From assembly GCA_037501455.1 (NCBI GenBank), contig CM074857.1:31392001-31456000 (forward strand): a DNA stretch of 64,000 bases. Direction: 5' to 3'. Positions 12,121 through 24,041 of the stretch are shown in pieces. The position numbers and the translations under genes were made by a program. The notes below the pieces were generated by a model, which was not told the origin of the DNA, did not search any database, and was given only the letters and a program-made list of their open reading frames with translations. Each line of letters starts with the position of its first letter. The stretch's first letter is position 1. The stretch comes from Lantana camara. Lineage: Eukaryota > Streptophyta > Magnoliopsida > Lamiales > Verbenaceae.

Positions 12121-12730
12121 GAGGGCTTGGCTCTTCATGTTTTCTCACAACTTTTGGGAGAGGTTTCGACTGAGTTCTTGGCTTTGAAACCATATCTCTT
12201 TTTTCCTAATTAATTCTTTATTATTTTGGAATTAATTTTAATTAGGTATTTATATATTTAATATATAAAACACTTAATTTCGGGAGATTAAACCCTGAAA
12301 AGGGTTTTCTAGTTTAAAGTTTTATTTTCTCTAGTATTTAGAGAAATACTTTCGGAGCTCACACTGCGAGGGTTTCTCTGGGGATATTGCAGGGAAGCTT
12401 TGTCGGTTTCAGGAGGAGATCGGGTATCAGGTATCGGATTCTCGGAGGTGAATTCGGGGCGCAGTAGCCATCTACGGTGAAAGGTATCTTTATATTATAT
12501 TTTGTTTAAGCATGATAAATTAGGTGGTCTTAAGTGTTAATTGCATGCTTTATTTATCTGCTTTCTGATTTAAAATTTAATATCAATTACATATATATAC
12601 TTGAGTAGTTCCAACTAGTCTTCCGATGTTTGTATTTAAATATTTTAGAAATATTTTGATACCTGTATATTAGGAAAAAAAATTTAAAGTACGATCGCAG
12701 AACAGTACTATTTCGGGCCCCTAACCAGCA

Positions 12731-13455
12731 CAAGTAAGACGTAAAGATCACATATTCATGCATAAAACTTGAGAAAGTAAGAATCGAAGCCATATTGAAC
12801 AAAACCCATTTTCAAGAAATTAAAGCTCAACAATGGTGAAATGCATTTAATTCATTTACCAACCAACTTCTTGTAATAAATACAACATAATCAACATGGA
12901 TAACTCATATACGAAGTCAAAAATCCAAGAAAACCAACACACACAACAAAATTTCAATATTGCTTAAACCCTTACTATTCAAGTGGTTAATCAAATAAAT
13001 ACACACACTCCACCACTACTCAAGTTTCAAGCATAAAATTAAAGAGCACATCGAGGGGTTTTCGAAACTTACTTCGGCTCGTGAAAAGGTGGAGAAACGA
13101 GGGTGATATTGGCTCTTGAAGGTTGATCAAAGTTTGAGAATGGAGGGTTGGCTTCTCTCTTGGCTTGGCTGCTGCTAATCACGTAAAATGGAGAAGAGGA
13201 AAAATGTTCGGTTCAGGGGTACGGGTTCGGTTCAAGGTTTCCCTGTTCGGTTTAAAAGGTATTGGGTTCAACCACGTCACAATCATATAAATTCATATAT
13301 TTCAAGTAATTCAAGTATGAAATTAATTCAATTAAATTCACATAATTCGAAAATAATTAAAATTGAAGCACAATTAAGGAATTAAATCACATAATCACGT
13401 AAAGAAACACGCAAACAACATCAAACCTGTTCAAACTGTAGAACGGGGTGTCACA
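12731..13455 (-). repeat. Partial LTR of another retrotransposon
   Basis: Read on the minus strand this starts TGTGACACCCCGTTC at 13455, a typical opening of plant gypsy LTRs. It then runs as non-coding, AT-rich sequence up to the end of copia LTR B. No matching second end, target duplication or internal coding region is visible, so it is probably a truncated fragment. Class assignment rests only on the terminal bases. Confidence 0.45.
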
Positions 13456-13631
13456 CCACTTGCAGTTGAAGGTTGACTGTAATGAAACTGGGTCGATGTA
13501 TTGACCTGAGAACGGGGTTCACCTACTGATACTATAGTCGAAATGATCACTCAACCATTGGAGGAAAAGGAGATTTATTGTTTTATTGGTTTCAGGTAGT
13601 AAAGGTTGGAAACCTTGTTCAGCTCACCACG
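13456..13631. other. Unclassified junction sequence
   Basis: This is about 176 bp between the minus-strand LTR fragment and the copia RNase H remnant. No open frame or repeat end was recognised. It may be internal sequence of the element that owns the adjacent LTR fragment. Confidence 0.3.
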
Positions 13632-13823
13632 GCATCATCGGAAGCAGCCAAAGAAGCGTATTGATTCCGGAATTTCCTAATGGATCTAGAAGTCGTTAAG
13701 GACAGACTTATGCCGATCACATTGTACTGTGACAATGCTGGAGCGGTGGCCAACTTCAAGGAACCTCGAAGTCATAAACGTTCCAAGCACATCGAGAGGA
13801 AGTTTCACATTATACGTGATTAT
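13632..13823 (+). pseudogene. Copia copy C RNase H remnant, 5' part
   Basis: This is homologous to about 10342-10528 of copy B: residues ASEAAKEAY, then a TGA where Trp is expected, then DLEVVKD and ITLYCDNAGAVANF. The reading is cut after RDY by the solo LTR that begins at 13824 and resumes at 16120. Everything of copy C upstream of this point is missing. Confidence 0.78.
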
Positions 13824-16114
13824 TGTTGGAAAACAGGAATCATAAAGCAGCGGAAATTTAAAAATTTTTCCAACAAAAGGATCTTAGACTCGCAATCGTG
13901 AATCCAAATTCATAGAGATTAAGAAACTCACTTGGGTAGTAGCTTTCTTGACACGTTTTGAGCCGCCCTCAAACGCGCTTCAAGCGGTAATGGCAACCCG
14001 TCCCTTGAAAGTCTCTTTCAACTTCAGAATCCATTGTAGGGATAACAGTTCACACCAACCTAGATTCAAATCATGTTAGGGAAGTTCTTAACAATATAAC
14101 ATAAAGAAAGAAACATGAAACGAGAAAGGCATGATTGAAACTCCCTTCGAAAACCAGTTTTGCGAAAGTAGAAATCTGCCAGCCATAAAACCCTCGTGAA
14201 AAAATTCATCCTTCAGGATATGGACGAACGGTTTTCGCCATCTTCTTTGGTTCGATTTTTTCACTCGTTTTCTGTTGGGTTCAGAATCGTTTCATCATCC
14301 CTTCTGAACGTTTTGCTTGATCCCCACTTTTTGGTAAAGCTCGAATCTTCAAAACTTCTAACTTGAAGCTCTCTAGAGATAGTCCACCAACTTGGCTACA
14401 ATCTAACTAGTAAGGATGCTAGTTCTCTAGTTAGTGTTTAGGCTTAACCTAGGGTTTCGTTTATCTTGGAGAAAGGATGGTGTTCAACACATGAACCAAA
14501 AGAATTCTCGATTAGCTCTAAGGGGAGCTCGAGCTCCCCTATATATAGGAAGGGGAGGACCGAAAATCCTAGTCCTTATGGGCTAAGGATTTTGGTCCCT
14601 CTCTCCTATTACTTGATCATCAAGTAATTTTGACTTTGACTTTGGATTCAAATTCAAATCAACTTTCAAGAGAGCTAAAATATCCAAACTATTTTTGGAT
14701 AATTTTATACTTTATTTATTTAAAATAAATAACTTATTTTATCTAATTAATTAATTCACAATTAATTAACTAGATTATTTTTTTTCTCCAAAATAAGACT
14801 TTCTTTTTAATTCAAAATTAAACCAAAGTCTATTAAATAATTAATCACATTAATTATTTAACACATAAATAAATATACACATATATTTACACACGTGTGA
14901 GCACGTGTCACAAGGACACGTGTCACTCACGTGAGCCACACGTGTGGTTCATACGTGTGGAACCCTCTTGGCCCGATCAACTCGTTTCATCATTTTAAAG
15001 CCTTAACTCATGTAACCAAGTTGTTGTGTGTGACCCTCTAGTTTCTCAATTCAATTAGCAGTGACCCCAATTAATTAATTCACTAATTAATTAATCAGTC
15101 CACAGATTAAACGACCATAGTCTAGCAACAGATGTTTAACCCCTAGCTGAATTGGAATGTTCGGATTTGACAGAACCTTTAAGTCATTGATTCATGTGAG
15201 ATACAATCCTCCTACTTACTATCTCTCAACCAAGATCTAGGGTAAGGGAATAATTAGAACCCTAATAATCTGGTCTTAAAGCTAAGTGCATTTCATATCC
15301 ATTTGATCTCAATCCAAGAAACCCTTTTCTTGATGTCTTGATCTACTGCCTTGGCCAAGGACTCCATATGGCATATGAATGACTTACACAATAAGAGATC
15401 ACCTTGCAAATGCAAGTGTAGGTCCTATCTTGATTCTCATTCACTTTCATGAATCACTTGTGCAGCCCCAGCATAAGCCTTGAATCAGTTGTCTAAGGCG
15501 ACACCCTTTAAAGCTTATACCTAAGACTACAGAGTTAACTCATAAAGTGACAAGGAACCTCAAGTCTAAGGATCAATTAATCACATCAATGACTCGTGAG
15601 ATATTTCCTAATCTGGAAGTTTCCATTTCCTGAAATAGAAACTTCCTTTCCCATTTAGGAATCTTCTCACACGGGGCACCTCAGTGAACTTACTTATTGA
15701 AGTAAGCACCCTCATGTATCACGCACGTATCAACTATACACTTTGCACCTCCATGAAACAAGGTGGTCCTTCTTAAGGGCATGGTCCCACAAGCAAGCCT
15801 TAGAGGAGTCAGGTTGACACTCCCACTGTCTGTAGGACTCATCGGCTTGGAGTATTTTACTAATCATGACTTATGTGATATAGGGCTCGTTTCATGAACC
15901 ATTTCACCTAAATGGTAGAGTCCTAAAGTCATCAGGATTAGGGGAGTTCTCATACATGCACAGCTAAAGTAAACGCATACCAAACAAGAGCATATAAAGA
16001 AGTGTTTCCCTATGATATTAATCAATCGTACATTATTCAAAGATTGTCTGTGATACTAGGAAAGTCCCAAAACGGATTATGACTAATCGGCTTTCTAGGG
16101 CACTATTCCTAACA
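13824..16114 (-). mobile_element. Solo LTR X1, inserted in copia copy C
   Basis: This is a 2291-bp solo LTR on the minus strand. On the plus strand it reads TGTTGGAAAACAGG to CACTATTCCTAACA. It is flanked by a perfect 5-bp target duplication attat at 13819-13823 and 16115-16119, and removing it restores the RNase H reading around RDY/VER. It belongs to the same family as the solo LTR at 25574-27508, in the opposite orientation and about 350 bp longer. A minus-strand TATA box lies at about 14539-14549, with a CACGTG cluster upstream of it. Its first sense bases (TGTTAGGAATAGTGCCC) resemble the copia LTRs here, so a copia origin is likely. Confidence 0.9.
14890..14960 (-). promoter_or_regulatory. 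CACGTG (G-box) cluster in solo LTR X1
   Basis: Five CACGTG hexamers plus one ACGTG core lie within about 70 bp. Several are extended to palindromic ACACGTGT. In the sense of the LTR they are about 350 bp upstream of its TATA box. The same cluster is kept in solo LTR X2 at 26715-26774. CACGTG is the known core for plant bZIP and bHLH factors. Confidence 0.5.
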
Positions 16115-16274
16115 ATTATGTGGAACGTGCAAAAGTGGCGGTGGTGAAAATTGGCTCAGTAAATAATCTAGCAGATCCCTTCACTAAGACTTTGGCGCAA
16201 AAGAGTTTTAACACTCATGTAGAAGGGGTGGGTCTTAGATATGTAGCCAATTGGATTTAGGGCAAGTGGGAGAT
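16115..16274 (+). pseudogene. Copia copy C RNase H remnant, 3' part, with polypurine tract
   Basis: After the target duplication attat the copia RNase H C-terminus resumes (VERAKVAVVKIGSVNNLADPF) and ends NWI-stop at about 16258-16260. A polypurine tract (gggcaagtgggaga) follows just before LTR C. Its sequence is closer to copy A than to copy B. Confidence 0.75.
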
Positions 16275-18480
16275 TGTTAGGATAAATGCCCTGAAAATCC
16301 AATTATATTGTAAATATTTTGGATTAATAAAAACTGAAATTATCGCAAGTTATAAGTATTTTACAAATTTAATAATTAATGACGTGTGATGGTATTTTTA
16401 TATGAAATGTGTTTCATAGGAAAAGACTTTAAATACTAGAAATCACGTGTCATTAAAGTTCTAGTCAGTATGATAAGAAAATGTTCTTATCAGGGCTATA
16501 ATGTGTTATATAAGATGATTTGTCTTTCGTTATAGGGAAATGGAGTTTCCAATTATAACACGTTGATGATTTTCAATGAGATTGGAAACATCGAATTGGA
16601 CCACTGAGATTGTTCATTTTATACTGCTATCTAAAATGAATAAAATCTCGAAAGCATTAGACTCTTAATCCTGGCAGTGTTTCTACTTTAGGCACGTAGT
16701 GTTAATCACTGTAATGTACTCAGAAGTGAGGTCTCGGTAACGGGTGGCCAAAATACTTTGTACGTTCGGTGATTGCGTGAAATGTGCTAAAGAGAAATAT
16801 TGATCGAGGAATCTGTAGCCTTGTTGGAAGGTTAAAAGATATCCCTGATATAGATTTGCAAAAAGTTCAAATAAAACTTTGGCTAAAGTACTTCGTGTGT
16901 TCGTCACCGAAGTTGTATGTTGAATGTGTTTCACCTACAGGGAATTTGGACTTAAGGCGAATCAAGAAATTTCAGATTGGAAGTGAAAAATAAATGATAG
17001 TAGTATTGATTTATTTTTCATGGATATCTGTACAGAGGAGTAAAATGTAAAATTATTCTAGTTCGAGAAATTCGTGAATAATTTAATTAATTTTAGAGTT
17101 CAACAATATTTATTTAGTGGAATTAAATATTGTTAAACGGTAATCAATTGTTTTCATGGGATGATAATAGATTGACCCGTTTGGAGCTAAAGTTAATTAG
17201 TCATGCAGGTCCCCCCGCAAGCCCCAACAAAGATCAATGAGAAAATATTAAAAGGAGAGAGATAAATGAATTTTAAATTGTTTGAAAATAGCCAAAGAAT
17301 TTATTTTGAAAAACTAAATTAAATTCCAAAGAGTTGGAAATACCCGAAATTTTATTTTGGAGAAAATAAAAATTTTTCAAAAAATAAAAAAAAATAAATT
17401 AAAAAAATATGACATGGCAAAATGCTGATGTGGCAAGTGATGTGTCATGCCACATCAGCGGGTCAGCGCCAAGTGGCGCGCCACGTGGATTAACAGGATC
17501 GGACCAAGTCACGCGAGATCAGCGGCTCAGATTGGATATGGCCGAACCGGGTCAAGCCGCGGGTTCGGGTGCGGGTCGGTCAATGTTTGACCGACCCGGA
17601 CACGTGAACAAATGAGGATTTGCCACGTGGAAAAGGGCCAGACCGCCTGAACCGACCGGTTCACAGTTGAACCGGTCTAAACCGTGAACCGCCGGTCGGA
17701 CCTGACCGGTTTGGACACGTGGCAGCTGCTTGTTGCTGCGTGCGTGCCACACGCGCCAAGCACACAGCCGCCACATGGGCGGCGCGTGCGGCGGGCTCTG
17801 GGCGCGTGCTCGGCTCCACCTTGCTCGTCTTGGCGTGCACTACACTCCGGTGCAATTTGATTGGCCGGAGGAACTTGGCGCCCACGATGAAAGTTCGAAA
17901 ATGGCAACGAGGTCCCTTAATTTGGTGTATAAATAGGGCCTTCCCATTTCATTTTTGAGACACAACTTTGGCTCTCTCTCTTGCTTTTTAATTAATCCTT
18001 AATTAAGGATTAATTAATACTTAATTAGGTGGTTATATAATTAATATATAATCCACTTAATTATTAGAAAATAGGGATTTTCTAACTTTAGAAAAAAGTG
18101 TTTTTCTAGAAATTTTTTTTCTCAAAGTATTTAGCGAAATACTGCCGGAGCCCACACTCCAATTTCTTAATTGGGGATATTGCGGGGAAGCTCTGCCGGT
18201 TTCACGAGAAAATATCAAGGTGCTGGAAAAGTGTCGTTGATAGCCAATATTGCAGTACGGTAATACCGTTATGCTGCCCAAATTAATATTTACATATTGT
18301 GATTATATGCTAGATGATTTAAAATTATGTTATCGATGCTTGTATATATTAGAGTTATGCTGCCCGATTTTTTCCGCTGCTTTATTAAAATATTTTGGAA
18401 ATATTTTGATAACGAGGTTATGGTGAAATTTTTTGAAATATTCCGCTGCACCGTCACTCTGCTTCGGGCCCGCCACACCA
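16275..18480 (+). repeat. Copia LTR C (2206 bp)
   Basis: It starts TGTTAGGATAAATGCCCTG and ends GCCCGCCACACCA. It matches LTR A along its whole length with only scattered differences. Directly after 18480 the sequence is Tat-gypsy pol on the minus strand, so this is the right-hand border of the copia array inside that element. The expected target duplication would be acaca (18481-18485), but its partner is outside the window. A GC-rich middle part (17440-17900) gives spurious frames, as in LTR A. Confidence 0.87.
17928..17935 (+). promoter_or_regulatory. TATA box of LTR C
   Basis: tataaata occurs in the context gtgtataaatagggcc, at the same relative place as in LTR A and LTR B. Confidence 0.62.
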
Positions 18481-18920
18481 ACACATATGTGCCTTCAATT
18501 TAGCTCGTGATCAGCTATGAATCCACGTAAGCAGTGATCCGAGAGGCTTCATTTTGGACGACGATTTTCAGTCCTTAGATGAGAGCTTCATATTCTGCTT
18601 CGTTGTTGGCAATTTGGAAATCCAATCTGATAGCGAAATCTAGCTCAACTCCATGGGGGTCTCTAAGGGACACCCCTGCTTCTCCCCCTTGAGAGGTCGA
18701 GGAGTCATCTGTGTACAAAAACCATAAATCCTGATTCTCCGTGGGTATGGGCTTTAGCCCAAAACGCTCAACTAGCAGATCAGCAACTACTTGTGCTTGT
18801 ATGGCCGAACTTAGCTCGTAGCTGATGTCAAACTGACTCAACTCAATTGCCCATTTGATTAACCTTCCAGAAACGTCGGGTTTTGACAAGACTTGTCTCA
18901 ATGGTTGATCTGTAAGTACT
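18481..18920 (-). pseudogene. pol: Tat element 1: end of RNase H and start of the second RNase H
   Basis: Read on the minus strand, this gives the end of the gypsy RNase H (LTDQPLRQVLSKPDVSGRLIKW) and a linker (VVADLLVERFG). It then enters an archaeal-type RNase H with FLYTDDSSTSQGGEAGVSL and NNEAEYEALI near 18575-18720. Homology with element 2 runs down to 18481, where the copia LTR has cut it. The family's usual first Asp context is TDGSS; here Gly is replaced by Asp. Confidence 0.8.
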
Positions 18921-20350
18921 GTGATGGAATGAGCCTGAAAATACGGTCTTAGCCTCCTTGACGCGTTTACGAGGGCGAATACGAACTTCTTAATTTCCAA
19001 ATATTTCTTTTCTGCGCCCTGCAGGGTTTTACTCTAATAAGAGATTGGTAGGTGTTTATGCTCGCGTATGGCCACAAGGACGGCGCTCGTTGCTTCTCGG
19101 GAAACCGAGAGGTACATGAACAGTCTCTCATTCTTAACTAGCTTTGCTAGCAGGGGCGCACATGAGAGGTAGGCTTTCATATCCAGTAGTGTCTTCTCGT
19201 ATTCCGCTGTCCACGCGAAGTTTCGAGCGTTGCGCAATATTTTGAAGAACGGTAAGTTCCTATCCGCTGATCGTGATATGAACCTGTTCAGAGAGATTAT
19301 CTTTCCCACCAAAACTTGTACTTCTCTAACATTCCGAGGGGAAGGGATTTCCATAATCGCTTTGATTTTTTTAGGGTTAGCCTGAATCACAGTGTAAGCA
19401 CTGTGATGGAATGAGCCTGAAAATACGGTCTTAGCCTCCTTGACACGTTTACTAGGGCGAATACGAACTTCTTAATGTCCAAATATTTCTTTTCTGCGCC
19501 TGCAGGGTTTTACTCCAATAATAGATTGACAGGTGCTTACGCTCGCGTATGGCCACAAGGACTGCGCTCGTTGCTTCTCGGGAAACCGAGAGGTACATGA
19601 ACAGTCTCTTATTCTTGACTGGCTTTGCTAGCAGGGGCGCGCATGAGAGGTAGGCTTTCATATCCTGTAATGCCTTCTCGTATTTCGTTGTCCACGTGAA
19701 GTTTCGAGCACTGCGTAATATTTTGAAGAACGGTAAGTTTCTATCAGCTAATCGTGATATGAACTTGTTCAGAGAGATTATCTTCCCCACCAAAACTTGT
19801 ACTTCTCTAACGTTTCAAGGGGAAGGGATTTCCATAATCGCTTTGATTTTTTCAGGGTTAGCCTCAATCACAGTTTAAGCACTGTGATGGAATGAGCCTG
19901 AAAATATGGTCTTAGCCTCGTTGATGCGTTTACGAGGGTGAATAGGAACTTCTTAATTTCCAAATATTTCTTTTCTGCGTCCTGCAGGGTTTTACTCCAA
20001 TAATAGATTGGCAGGTGTTTACGCTCGCGTATGGCCACAAGGACCGCGCTCGTTGCTTCCCGGGAAACCGAGAGGTACATGAACAGTCTCTCATTCTTGA
20101 CTGGCTTTGCTAGCAGGGGCGCGCATGAGAGGTAGGCTTTCATATCCTGTAGTGCCTTCTCGTATTCCATTGTCCACGTGAAGTTTCGAGCGTTGCTCAA
20201 TATTTTGAAGAACGGTAAGTTCCTATCCGTTGATTGTGATATGAACCTGTTCAGAGAGATTATCTTCCCCACCAAAACTTGTACTTCTCTAACGTTCCGA
20301 GGGGAAGGGATTTCCATAATCGCTTTGATTTTTTCAAGGTTAGCCTCAAT
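18919..20350 (-). repeat. Tandem triplication in Tat element 1 pol (about 481-bp unit)
   Basis: Three direct copies lie at about 18919-19400, 19401-19881 and 19882-20350. Each spans from NPEKIKAIMEIPSPRNVREV in the RT end to the RNase H segment RLRPYFQAHSITVL. The phrase gtgatggaatgagcctgaaaa starts at 18921, 19403 and 19884, giving periods of 482 and 481. Copies differ by scattered substitutions. Only the right-hand copy continues into the RT, and only the left-hand copy continues into the rest of RNase H. The junctions carry a short palindrome (atcacagtg / cactgtgat). Confidence 0.9.
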
Positions 20351-21300
20351 TCCACGCCGACTGACCACATATCCCAGAAACTTGCCCCTTGAACTCCCAA
20401 GGTAAACTTGGAGGGATTCAATTTCATGCCATATCGGCGCAGTATATCAAAGGTTCGTTTCAAATCCTCCAAATGGGATTGTTCTCGCTCACTCTTGACG
20501 ATCATGTCATCCACGTATACCTCTATGGAACCGTCTATTTCGCTCTCGAACATTTTGTTGACAAGGCACTGATATGTCGCTCTGGCATTTTTCAATCCAA
20601 ACGGCATAACCAAAAAACAGTATACCTGAGTTGCACAACAAAAGAGGTCTTCGAGCCATCCTCAGGGGCCATAAAAATCTGGTAATACCCGTGAAATGTG
20701 TCTATCATGCTCATTAATTCGTAACCCGTTGTTGAGTCCATCAGCTGGTCAATCCGGGGCAAAGGATACGGATCTTTGGGGCACGCCTTGTTGAGACCTG
20801 TAAAATCATTGCACATCCTCTATTTGTTGGCACTCTTAGGCACGAGGACGCCATTGCAAAGCCATTCTGGGTACACGATGGGCTCAATATATTGGGCCTC
20901 GAAGAGTTTGTTCACTTTCTCCTCAATAACCTTATTTCGAAATCAGTGGACATCTCTCTTTCTCTGTTTGATGGGCTTGAAGGCATGGTCTACACTGAGT
21001 CTATGGACGATGACACTGGGGTCAATCCTAGGAAGATCGGAGGCTTTCCATGCGAAGACATCAATGTTTTCCCTTAGAAAATCGATCATCTTGATATGAG
21101 AGGGCCCGAAGAGGTTGGAACCAATTTGTGTGGTCTTATCTTTGTTGCTCGGCTCAAGCTCAATGGTTAACAACTTCTCCGTTGGCTCTATTCGTGCCTC
21201 CGACGGAGGAATTTTGAGTGCCCTTTTCTTTCCTATGAGGGGGTTGTCCCCGGCCTCGGGCTCGTCCTCATCTGAGGAGGATTCCTCCACTGCTCTGAGT
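20351..21300 (-). pseudogene. pol: Tat element 1 reverse transcriptase (broken)
   Basis: This minus-strand RT reads, in order, NVDAFAWKASDLPRIDPSV-like linker (21100-20990), CNDFTGLNKACPKDPYPLPRID (about 20815-20755), MSMIDTFHGYYQIF, MPFGLKNARATYQ (about 20610-20570) and the catalytic YVDD (about 20520-20509). At least two frameshifts separate these blocks (near 20940 and near 20620). The motifs are the Ty3/gypsy RT set and match the intact RT of element 2. Confidence 0.82.
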
Positions 21301-21368
21301 TGGGCACCCTCAGAGTGGTCATTTCCGATAGCGAATTTCTTTTTATTTTTCCTCTTGTAGAGTTTGGC

Positions 21369-21930
21369 TCATTTTCTCGTAGGGTCATCCTCCTCGAGAT
21401 TGGAGAAATCGACAGTATTCTTTGTGGAACCAATTTGGAAAGCCTTTTTGGTTTTTGGCTTCTTGAGGGACAACATATAACACTCCCATGCTTCATTGAC
21501 ATTGCACTGGATTTCGCCCGTCCCCTCGGGGGTGGGGAATTTGATTTTCTGATGGTAGGTGGAAATGATCGCCTTGAAATCAACAAGAGCCGAGCGCCCG
21601 ATGATAATGTTATAAGGGATCTCAATCTCCACAACCGCGTAGGTGACCATCAAAGTCCTCTGCTGTGGGGCGCGACCAAAAGAGGTGACCAATCAAATTT
21701 GTTCGCGAGGGACAACCTCTGAGCCCCCAAAGCCAATGAGGTCTGTTTTGAAGGGCTCAAGGGGAATGTTAGTAATATTCATTTTCTGGAAAGTTGAGTA
21801 GGCGAGAACATTCATAGAACTTCCACTATCGACAAGGACCCTCTTTACAATGTGATTATGTACATCAAGACTAACCACCATAGGGCAGTCAGAGGTTTCC
21901 ATGGGGTGTTACAATATGCTCTAGGTCCCT
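21369..21930 (-). pseudogene. pol: Tat element 1 protease (broken)
   Basis: The retropepsin-like motif KRVLVDSGSSMNVL is visible on the minus strand near 21855-21813. It is followed by the flap and second half (YNIIIGRSALVDFKAIISTYHQK, about 21625-21560). The two halves lie in different frames, so a frameshift falls near 21693. D-S-G is the normal active-site triplet of this lineage. Confidence 0.8.
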
Positions 21931-23965
21931 ATCACTGAAACCTCTCACTTCATTCTCCTTTGAGCCTGGGACGGCTGCTTTTTTAATGGCGTAGACTTTT
22001 TTTGGGGCCGAGGGGTGTTGATCGTAGTTACGTACGTAGCGACGGTGAGAGGCATTTGAGTCTCCTCCTGAACAGCCACCAGCAATCATGTGGATGACCG
22101 TAAAGGGCGCGTTTTCGGGTTCAGATATTTTTTGCTTGCCCCTATTGCTGCTTTCGGTATGCCGCCCTCGAGGGCTCCTAGAGCGAATGGGACTCCTCCT
22201 TCTAATCCTGGCTCGCTCATTGCAGTGTTCATCATACCGCTCCAGGACCTTGACAAATTCTTTCAGATGGCCCCCAGCAATGAGTCTTTGAATTTTGCTC
22301 TCCAGTTGGCAACACTCGTCTGTGTCATGGCCCTTTTGTTTGTGGAAGATGCAATACTTTCCCGAGCATCTTTGAGATTCTGTCTCCTTTATTTTCTGGG
22401 GTCTCCTGAAAAAGCTTCTTGTCGAAGAGGGAGTAAACCTCGGAGATAGGCCGGTTGAGGGGGATGCGCTCGAGTCTGCGAGGGGGAGGTGATGACTTGA
22501 GGCGATCCTTATGCGTTTCCTCTCTCCCTCGCTCGCCCTTATAGTGACCTGACAGGCGCGACGCATTGGATTTGTACATATCCTCGATCGCAAAGAACGG
22601 CTCGATGATCTCCCTCATAGCGATGAGGTACTTGGGCCTCTACATGGATCAAAAAGTTCATGGAGGGCAGCTCGATTAAAAAGCACTTCTTTATTGAATC
22701 GAGCGAAGAAAGATCGGAGGGACACTTTTTCGCCTTGAACCAAATTTTATAAGGGTGTAGGCGCAGTGATTGGTAAGGTCCTCATACCCCCTAATCATGT
22801 AGGGTAGCAGTCTTTTGTACCATTCTTGGGCCATGCCGACGAGAGAGGTAACGAATACCTTGGCCCAATAGTGACTGGAATGCTCGTACAGATGCATCAG
22901 GTGAAGAAAATAGTCTAAATGTTCTGCAGGGTCGGTGGTCCCATCATAACGGTTGATGGAGGTGGGGACTTTGCCCATTCCAGCCTGAGCCATTAAAACT
23001 TCCTCAACGAGGGGAGAGCCCCTCTCCAGGGGGTGGTGGTATTCTCCCTCATCGTAATTCTCATAGTTTTTCTCCTGTTCCCGATTTCGAAGAGCGCGAT
23101 TCCAATTGATTTGACAGAGAGCGTATTTGGCCTTAGCTCTCTCGCCCCCGCACGGGAGGCTTGAGACCGCGCTCGAGAGAGCTGCTCTACCATATCTTGA
23201 AGACCCTACAACTGGTCTTGCACAGCTGCGAGTGGGTCGAGGTTCTCCTCCTGTGCTTTGCTGCCTCCTCCTGAGGCTCGTGAGCGGACTTCCTCGTCCA
23301 AATCTATCCTGTCCATAAGCCCCTTTCGCTTTCCGTCCTGTGGCTGCTCCTGTACCCCTCTTGGAGGGACTTCCTTCGCGTTGACGGCTCGTGGTGTAGG
23401 TCGAGCCTGGAGGATGGCTTGGGCGGGCGTCAAAGGGTGAACCTACCACTCCCCCATGGGAGGTGCAATCTAAGAAGTCTGGCCCATGGGGAAGTATGTA
23501 GCGGTGAAGTTCCTCCAAGCATTTTGGGCTGCTTGAACCTCGCACTGCGTATATATGGCTTGGAGTTGCCTTGGCATCATAGGGGGTATTTCTGCCCCTT
23601 CAATCTCCTTGGGCACCACAACGGGAAGTTGCATCTGCCCCGCGTGATAAGGCTGTACGACGGATACCATGTTGGGAGGCGCAAGCATGTAGCCTAGTGG
23701 TGGCATCATCATCGAATAACCACCTAGAGAAGTGGTGGTGGCATGGGGCGGATTCAAGGGAAGGTTCTAGCCTAATCCCTCTACTCCTCCGGTGGGGGGC
23801 TACTCTTTGTTGTCCTGCTACCCTGGCCCAGCCGGCCCTTGCAGCGGAGGGGCTATTCCCATGTTTGGAAGGGCACCAGTAACTTCTATGGCGGGCTCGT
23901 CTCCATCGCCACCTTGGGGGAGAATCATCTCCACCCCCAACAGCTCCGGATCTTGTAGTTACCAT
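21931..23965 (-). pseudogene. gag: Tat element 1 gag (broken)
   Basis: The start MVTTRSGAVG at 23965 matches element 2's MVTTTKSG at 44387. The retrotransposon gag domain is readable on the minus strand near 22990-22740 (YDGTTDPAEHLDYF, MHLYEHSSHYW, GMAQEWYKRL). A zinc-binding CxxHx4Hx4C motif (CIFHKQKGHDTDEC) follows near 22350-22300. Frames change near 23600, 23545, 22691 and 22590. It would form the particle shell but cannot be made intact. Confidence 0.8.
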
Positions 23966-24021
23966 TATGAAATGAGTGCTTGTTTCTCAACTAGCAAGGA
24001 AAGAAAGAAAAAGACTGGTTT

Positions 24022-24041
24022 CCCACAGACGGTGCCTAAAA
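24022..24041 (-). other. Primer binding site of Tat element 1
   Basis: On the minus strand, ttttaggcaccgtctgtggg follows the LTR end CATCA directly. It corresponds to the tggcgccgtctatggg site of element 2 and to the common plant gypsy PBS type. Two bases are changed here (g to a). Confidence 0.6.

Larger units (their letters stand above)
10686..12730 (+). repeat. Copia LTR B (2045 bp)
   Basis: It starts TGTTGGGATTAGTGCCCTG after a weak polypurine tract and ends near CCCCTAACCAGCA. The outer parts align with LTR A and LTR C, but identity is visibly lower, and the middle and 3' part differ strongly. It therefore belongs to a second subfamily. LTR A and LTR B cannot be the matched pair of one young insertion. 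It carries a TATA box at 12113 and three TGACGTGGC repeats at 11810-11843. Confidence 0.82.

Noticed and set aside
17409..17958. Cluster of open frames on both strands in LTR C
   Set aside because: Same GC-rich LTR segment as in LTR A; chance frames on both strands.
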